Below, piece after piece: positions 5,821-9,198 of a DNA stretch of 9,198 bases (the stretch's first letter is position 1; each line of letters begins with the position of its first letter). Both the position numbers and the translations under genes were made by a program. This DNA comes from DASZZV01 sp035544835 (GTDB lineage: Bacteria > Acidobacteriota > Thermoanaerobaculia > Gp7-AA8). The notes beneath the pieces are model-generated. The model was given only the letters and a program-made list of their open reading frames with translations. It made no database searches and was not told the origin of the DNA. Where the stretch lies: NCBI GenBank assembly GCA_035544835.1, contig DASZZV010000356.1, forward strand, positions 1-9,198. The letters run 5' to 3'.

Positions 5821-6810
5821 TCAGAGATTGATTCGTTTCAAGGCTTCCGCGGCCTTCACCCGCACATATGGGTTTTCGTCGTCCTGAACTGCCTTCTTCC
5901 GCAAGGTATCGACACTGGCCGGCTCCAGACCGTTACGAGCCTTGGCCAGATTCGACAGGGCTTCGACCGCCTTGATGCGGACGGCCGGATTCGGATCGTT
6001 CTTGAGGGCCTCGATGAGGGCTGACTGCGCCTCCGGAACCGTGGAACCGGACAACTCGCGAAGCGTGTCGGCGGCCTTGAGACGTAGACCTTCATGGGAG
6101 TCGTTCTTGAGAACGCTGGCCAGCGCGCTCACGATCTGCGGGTCGGCGTTGTCTGCACCGGTGTACTGCTGCTTGACCCACTGGATCGTGTCGGCGGTGC
6201 GGTTCATCTGCGTGCTGTCCTTCAGCACGTACGAGAGAAGATTCACGAAACTGCGCTCATGCGAACCACCGGTCATTGTGACGTGCGAGGTCATATCGAA
6301 CGTGACGCCGACATCGCTTCCGTCGGTGGGGTTGTCGATGAACTTTACGTTGCGAATCTCCGGACGGCCCTGGATCTCGGGAGCGATGCTCGAGGCCGGA
6401 AGGACCATGTTCTCAGCCAGCCTGAAGGGTGCGTTCTGCGCGACATGGGAGGCCAGGGCGCCCGAACGACCACTGTGGATTCGCGAACCGGCGAAGAAGG
6501 AGCCGACCACCAGCATGGCTGAGGCGGCAATCTGCAACCAGGCTCTCCGATTCCGAGGGACGAAGGCAACGACATTGGATCGCGGCTGAAGCTCCTCGAG
6601 ATGCATGGCTAACCCTCGACGGACGCGCGCAGGAACGGGAAGCTCGGGAAGCTCTCCCATGAGATCCCAGGTCTGTCGCGTCTTTGCCCACTCCGTCGCG
6701 CATACCGAGCACACCTCGATGTGCTGGTGCGACTCCTCACGGGTGGAAACGTCGAGCGCCTCGATCAGGAGAAGCGGCATTCGTTCGAGGACTACGTTGC
6801 ATTCAGGCAT
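5821..6810 (-). CDS. Membrane-anchored zinc-finger anti-sigma factor with C-terminal HEAT repeats
   Basis: This 329-residue protein starts with a ZAS/zf-HC2 anti-sigma domain (1-75) with the zinc motif H30-x3-C34-x2-C37 (HIEVCSVC); Cys4 may be the fourth ligand. One membrane helix follows (about 90-109, WLQIAASAMLVVGSFFAG). The predicted periplasmic part has a linker/beta region (115-198) and about three HEAT-like helical repeats: 224-255, 259-290 (PNPAVRIKAVEALSNLAK) and 296-328 (ENPYVRVKAAEALKRI). Family members bind and inhibit the sigma factor encoded just upstream. HEAT repeats usually bind other proteins, so this part may sense or recruit a ligand; that is inference. The ATG overlaps the sigma gene by 19 nt and has GGAG 7 nt upstream, inside the sigma gene. 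The pair is therefore co-expressed with the inhibitor coupled to its target. Confidence 0.88.
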   Translation of the reverse strand: MPECNVVLERMPLLLIEALDVSTREESHQHIEVCSVCATEWAKTRQTWDLMGELPELPVPARVRRGLAMHLEELQPRSNVVAFVPRNRRAWLQIAASAMLVVGSFFAGSRIHSGRSGALASHVAQNAPFRLAENMVLPASSIAPEIQGRPEIRNVKFIDNPTDGSDVGVTFDMTSHVTMTGGSHERSFVNLLSYVLKDSTQMNRTADTIQWVKQQYTGADNADPQIVSALASVLKNDSHEGLRLKAADTLRELSGSTVPEAQSALIEALKNDPNPAVRIKAVEALSNLAKARNGLEPASVDTLRKKAVQDDENPYVRVKAAEALKRINL

Positions 6811-7403
6811 TTCTCGTCTCCGGTGACATTGGTGGACAGGTACTTTTTCAATGTTTCCATCGCTCTGAAGACCCGGGTTTTGATGGCCCCCTCAGAACAA
6901 CCAGCGATCTGCGCGATCTCGGCATAGGACAAACCCTGATATCGCGAGAGCAGGATGGCCTCGCGTTGTTCGGGCGTGAGCATTTCCAGCGCTTTCTGAA
7001 CTCTCTCCTCGGTTTCACGCGCTTCCAGACGTCGATCAGGTCCGAGCTCGGAGGAGGGAAGAGTCAGAAGAGTCTCTTCCGATTCCTTCGGCTTGTTGTC
7101 GGACTTTCTCAAGTAGTCACGACACAGATTTGCGGTGATCGAGAAGAGCCAGGTCGAAAGTTTTGCATCTCCATGAAACTGATTGGCGTACTTCAGCATC
7201 TTGACGAACACTTCCTGAGTCGCATCCTCGGCCGCTTCCTGATTTCTCAGGAATCGATAGGCAAAGTTGTAGATCCGGGCGCTGTAACGCTCGAAAACCT
7301 CCGAAGCCGGAGCGAAGTCCCCTGCCTGAACGAGCCGCATGAGCTCCTGATCGTTCAGGTTCTTCATCTCCGTGGTTGCTTCTCTCCCTTTCGACGCTTT
7401 CAT
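6792..7403 (-). CDS. ECF-type RNA polymerase sigma factor
   Basis: This 203-residue protein has both sigma-70 domains of the ECF group and lacks regions 1 and 3. Region 2 covers about 22-100, with YNFAYRFLRNQEAAEDATQEVF (first part: core-binding 2.1-2.2) and KLSTWLFSITANLCRDYLR (2.3-2.4, contacts the -10). Region 4 covers about 134-190: LTPEQREAILLSRYQGLSY, then the helix-turn-helix AEIAQIAGCSEGAIKTRVFR that reads the -35. It directs RNA polymerase to a regulon set by the anti-sigma factor encoded next. The 19-nt overlap and order sigma then anti-sigma are typical. The ATG at 7403 has no clear ribosome site; Met13 (ATG at 7367, MKNLNDQEL) is an alternative start. It lies 10 nt after the O-antigen-ligase-like gene, so it is probably in the same transcript. 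Confidence 0.95.
   Translation of the reverse strand: MKASKGREATTEMKNLNDQELMRLVQAGDFAPASEVFERYSARIYNFAYRFLRNQEAAEDATQEVFVKMLKYANQFHGDAKLSTWLFSITANLCRDYLRKSDNKPKESEETLLTLPSSELGPDRRLEARETEERVQKALEMLTPEQREAILLSRYQGLSYAEIAQIAGCSEGAIKTRVFRAMETLKKYLSTNVTGDEKCLNAT
6818..6821 (-). promoter_or_regulatory. Ribosome binding site of the anti-sigma gene inside the sigma gene
   Basis: GGAG, then seven bases ACGAGAA, then the anti-sigma ATG at 6810. The site lies within the last codons of the sigma gene (VTGDEKCLNAT), coupling translation of the two. Confidence 0.6.
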
Positions 7404-7413
7404 CGCTGAAAAG

Positions 7414-8673
7414 TTACAGAGACGGGACGAGCGCGGGGTGCTGGTCTCCCGTCACACGCTCCGGCTCGTCAGATCCAAGATCACATCGGGTTGGCTCAGA
7501 GCGCCCGGCCAGAAGCTCGAAAGCCGCGAGGGTCAGCGCCAGAAGGTCGAGCAGATGAAGCAGAATCTCACTGTCGCCGAAGTTGAATTCGAAGAATCCC
7601 GCGAAGGTTAGAGACGTCACCACAGCCAAGGCGGCGTCGGACCAGGTCCGGCCCGGCGGTGAGCTCCAGCTCCGCTTGAGAATCTCTCGCACGAAGAAAC
7701 CAATCAACAGAATATATCCGAGGAAAGCGATTACACCTCGCTCGGCCCAGATCTGCACCAGGTTGTTGTGGAGATGGGGGATTCGGAACCTGGGTGCATC
7801 GGGTTCGCGATAAAGAGGATACGTCTCCTTGATATTGCCGGGGCCGACTCCGAACAGCGGATGGTCGCGAATCATCTCGACACCGGCCTGAGCCATTCGA
7901 ATACGGTCGAGGTTCGACGACTGCTTGGCGTCGAACATCGAGACGAAACGGGCGAAGAGATTCATGGGACTGAATGTGAGTCCAAGCAACAGGAGAGGAA
8001 CGAGAAGGACCAGTGCCCGGGCGCGCCGGCGGACGATGAAGACCGCCATTCCCGCCAGCCAGCCAATCCACGCGCCTCGTGTCAGCGTGAGGAGAAGCGC
8101 CAGCGACGTCGCGACCGCGGCTCCCAGAAATCGGTAGTCACGCTCATCGAGCCCGACGATCAGGAAAAGAAGCGAGAGCGGGAGCACGATCCCGGAGTAA
8201 GTCATCACGTGAGCCGCAGTTCCGGTAATCCGGTGCTCGACGTCATGCGGAGCAAGGATGAAGTACTGAAAAATGCCGAGACCGGCCTCATAAAACCCGA
8301 GGACCAGAAAAGTCAGCAAGCCCTTGCGAATCAGCTGCGGCATGGTCCGGTAAAGAGTGAGACCAAGAGGAAATGTGAGAAAGGTGAAAGCCTCACTGAC
8401 TTCGAGAAGGCCATGTCCGCGATTGCGGGCGGCCATGGCCGACATCTCAGAACCGATCACAAAGAGAACCAGTGGAAAATAGATGGGATGAAAGCGGATC
8501 TTAGCTGCCCCGCGCCAGACCGCTGTGCCGAGCGCGAGCACACCGAGACCGAGGAAGATCTCAGAGCTTCCGATCCAGCCTTGACACAGGATGTGGGCCA
8601 GATAGAAGTAGGCGGCTAACCGGAGGCTGCGATCGGTATCGGGCGGAATTTCGAGGCGTTGATCGAGAGACAC
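7414..8673 (-). CDS. O-antigen ligase family (WaaL/Wzy-like) polytopic membrane protein
   Basis: This 419-residue protein has about ten to twelve hydrophobic segments between residues 18 and 388. The family signature is in two places: LLTLTRGAWIGWLAGMAVF (Arg199 near a membrane boundary), and a large loop (about 236-306) with MIRDHPLFGVGPGNIKETY followed by PHLHNNLVQIWAERG (His300, His302). These match the conserved Arg and His region of O-antigen ligases and polymerases. Such enzymes join undecaprenyl-linked glycans to lipid A core, polymerise them, or transfer them to protein; which applies here cannot be told. The start is GTG (8673), 7 nt after the trm112-like stop with no clear ribosome site, suggesting coupling. 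A soluble tail (390-419) is rich in charged residues and Pro. No glycosyltransferase genes lie within the window, so a polysaccharide locus is not proven. Confidence 0.85.
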   Translation of the reverse strand: MSLDQRLEIPPDTDRSLRLAAYFYLAHILCQGWIGSSEIFLGLGVLALGTAVWRGAAKIRFHPIYFPLVLFVIGSEMSAMAARNRGHGLLEVSEAFTFLTFPLGLTLYRTMPQLIRKGLLTFLVLGFYEAGLGIFQYFILAPHDVEHRITGTAAHVMTYSGIVLPLSLLFLIVGLDERDYRFLGAAVATSLALLLTLTRGAWIGWLAGMAVFIVRRRARALVLLVPLLLLGLTFSPMNLFARFVSMFDAKQSSNLDRIRMAQAGVEMIRDHPLFGVGPGNIKETYPLYREPDAPRFRIPHLHNNLVQIWAERGVIAFLGYILLIGFFVREILKRSWSSPPGRTWSDAALAVVTSLTFAGFFEFNFGDSEILLHLLDLLALTLAAFELLAGRSEPTRCDLGSDEPERVTGDQHPALVPSL

Positions 8674-8680
8674 GGAACGG

Positions 8681-8920
8681 TCAGGACTCTTCGATCGCCT
8701 CGTCCACGAGCATAACCGGAATATCGCTCACGACCGGGTAGATCCGTCCGCACTTCGCGCAATGAAGCCCCTCGGTGACAACCGGCTCCTCTCCGCGGAA
8801 CTTGTCACGGTATTTGTCACGGATAGCGATCCGACGCTCATCCGAAAGAGCAACCACGGTCACTGCCTCTTTGCAGATCGGGCAGGCCAGTATCTCGAGA
8901 AGTTCAGGGTCGACGGCCAT
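8681..8920 (-). CDS. Trm112-like zinc-ribbon protein (UPF0434/YcaR-type)
   Basis: This 79-residue protein has the family pattern LLEILACPICK at the N-terminus (Cys13, Cys16), a second pair CAKCGRIYPVVSDIPVMLVDEA (first part; Cys54, Cys57), and the conserved YP-DIP-ML tail. In eukaryotes and archaea Trm112 activates several methyltransferases; the role of bacterial members is poorly defined. The charged middle (about 27-45, SDERRIAIRDKYRDKFRGE) makes it longer than the roughly 60-residue E. coli YcaR. It is the first gene of the block and has no clear ribosome site: ACCACCCT directly precedes the ATG at 8920. A leaderless or weakly translated message is possible. Confidence 0.88.
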   Translation of the reverse strand: MAVDPELLEILACPICKEAVTVVALSDERRIAIRDKYRDKFRGEEPVVTEGLHCAKCGRIYPVVSDIPVMLVDEAIEES

Positions 8921-8948
8921 AGGGTGGTTAGTCTAACTGAGTCCGAGG

Positions 8949-8966
8949 CTAAGTCTAAGTCTAAGT
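8949..8966 (+). repeat. Three tandem CTAAGT hexamers
   Basis: CTAAGT occurs three times in a row about 30-45 nt upstream of the trm112-like start. A related GTCTAACTGAG lies next to it at 8931-8941. It could be a regulator site or simple-sequence slippage; I do not know a factor for it. Confidence 0.5.
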
Positions 8967-9059
8967 TGAGGTATGAAGACCGCTCAGACCGCTGACTTTG
9001 ACTCGTCATCAGTACCGGATGGGGGAGTAGGGCCCAATGGCGTGCGGCCGGTACCCTCA

Positions 9060-9082
9060 AGTCGCGGGATCCAGACGCGACT
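9060..9082. other. 7-bp stem hairpin
   Basis: AGTCGCG, a nine-base loop GGATCCAGA, then CGCGACT. It lies between the two GGCCGCAC-type inverted repeats upstream of the trm112-like gene. The nine-base loop excludes an ordinary tRNA anticodon arm. Confidence 0.45.
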
Positions 9083-9179
9083 GCAAATCCCTCTGCGGAC
9101 AAAACGATCATAACGTCTCTGCGAAGGTCCCCACCCCTTGGGGGAACGGCTGTTTTTCACCGTGTAGCAGATGGGTATC

Positions 9180-9198
9180 GGCCGCACGCCGTGCGGCC
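9180..9198. other. Perfect 8-bp GC-rich hairpin at the window edge
   Basis: GGCCGCAC, GCC, GTGCGGCC. The first 11 bases (9180-9190) are also the exact reverse complement of 9039-9049 (GGCGTGCGGCC), so two alternative pairings are possible. No T-run is visible. The element may continue past the window. Confidence 0.6.

Noticed and set aside
7768..8619. Plus-strand 283-residue open frame rich in Glu, Lys and Arg
   Set aside because: It is antisense to the polytopic O-antigen-ligase-like gene, whose membrane helices and motifs are convincing.
8984..9187. Small minus-strand ORFs and a possible tRNA upstream of the trm112-like gene
   Set aside because: The ORFs have no recognisable domain or ribosome site. 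The hairpin loops do not fit a tRNA cloverleaf and no T-arm is visible.

Overview
The window is a GC-rich bacterial segment in which every convincing gene lies on the minus strand. The genes are a periplasmic-type cyclophilin and Skp/OmpH-like chaperone fusion, a lipoprotein cyclophilin, an ECF sigma factor with a zinc-finger anti-sigma factor carrying HEAT repeats, a DUF4097 beta-repeat protein, an O-antigen-ligase-like membrane protein, a Trm112-like protein and a Sel1-repeat protein. This set suggests a Gram-negative (diderm) bacterium. Acidobacteriota or a relative would fit the style of the genes, but no marker gene here settles the lineage.

In transcription order (high to low coordinates), the first block is 8920-4217. 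It holds trm112-like, O-antigen ligase-like, ECF sigma, anti-sigma/HEAT and DUF4097 genes. Gaps are 7, 10 and 5 nt, and the sigma and anti-sigma genes overlap by 19 nt, so this is very probably one operon. After 86 nt comes a 236-residue lipoprotein cyclophilin (4130-3420). After a further 369 nt comes a 702-residue secreted protein (3050-942) that joins an unrecognised N-terminal domain, a cyclophilin domain and two and a half Skp/OmpH-like modules. After 223 nt comes the 5' part of a Sel1-repeat gene (717 to the window edge).

Functionally the window reads as an envelope-homeostasis neighbourhood. A membrane-anchored anti-sigma factor with a predicted periplasmic HEAT domain probably holds the ECF sigma factor. 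Co-transcribed or adjacent genes act in the envelope: glycan polymerisation or ligation, an exported beta-repeat protein, and two proline isomerases, one fused to chaperone-like modules. That the sigma factor controls the downstream genes is inference.

The most interesting points are these. The cyclophilin/Skp fusion. The recently duplicated, roughly 90% identical cyclophilin cassette shared with its neighbour and flanked in the fusion by the same 18-bp linker repeat. A possible second start that would give a cytoplasmic form of the lipoprotein cyclophilin. An orphan zinc-ribbon coding remnant between the two cyclophilin genes. A set of mutually exclusive inverted repeats upstream of the trm112-like gene. 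I see no CRISPR array, insertion sequence, tRNA or rRNA.
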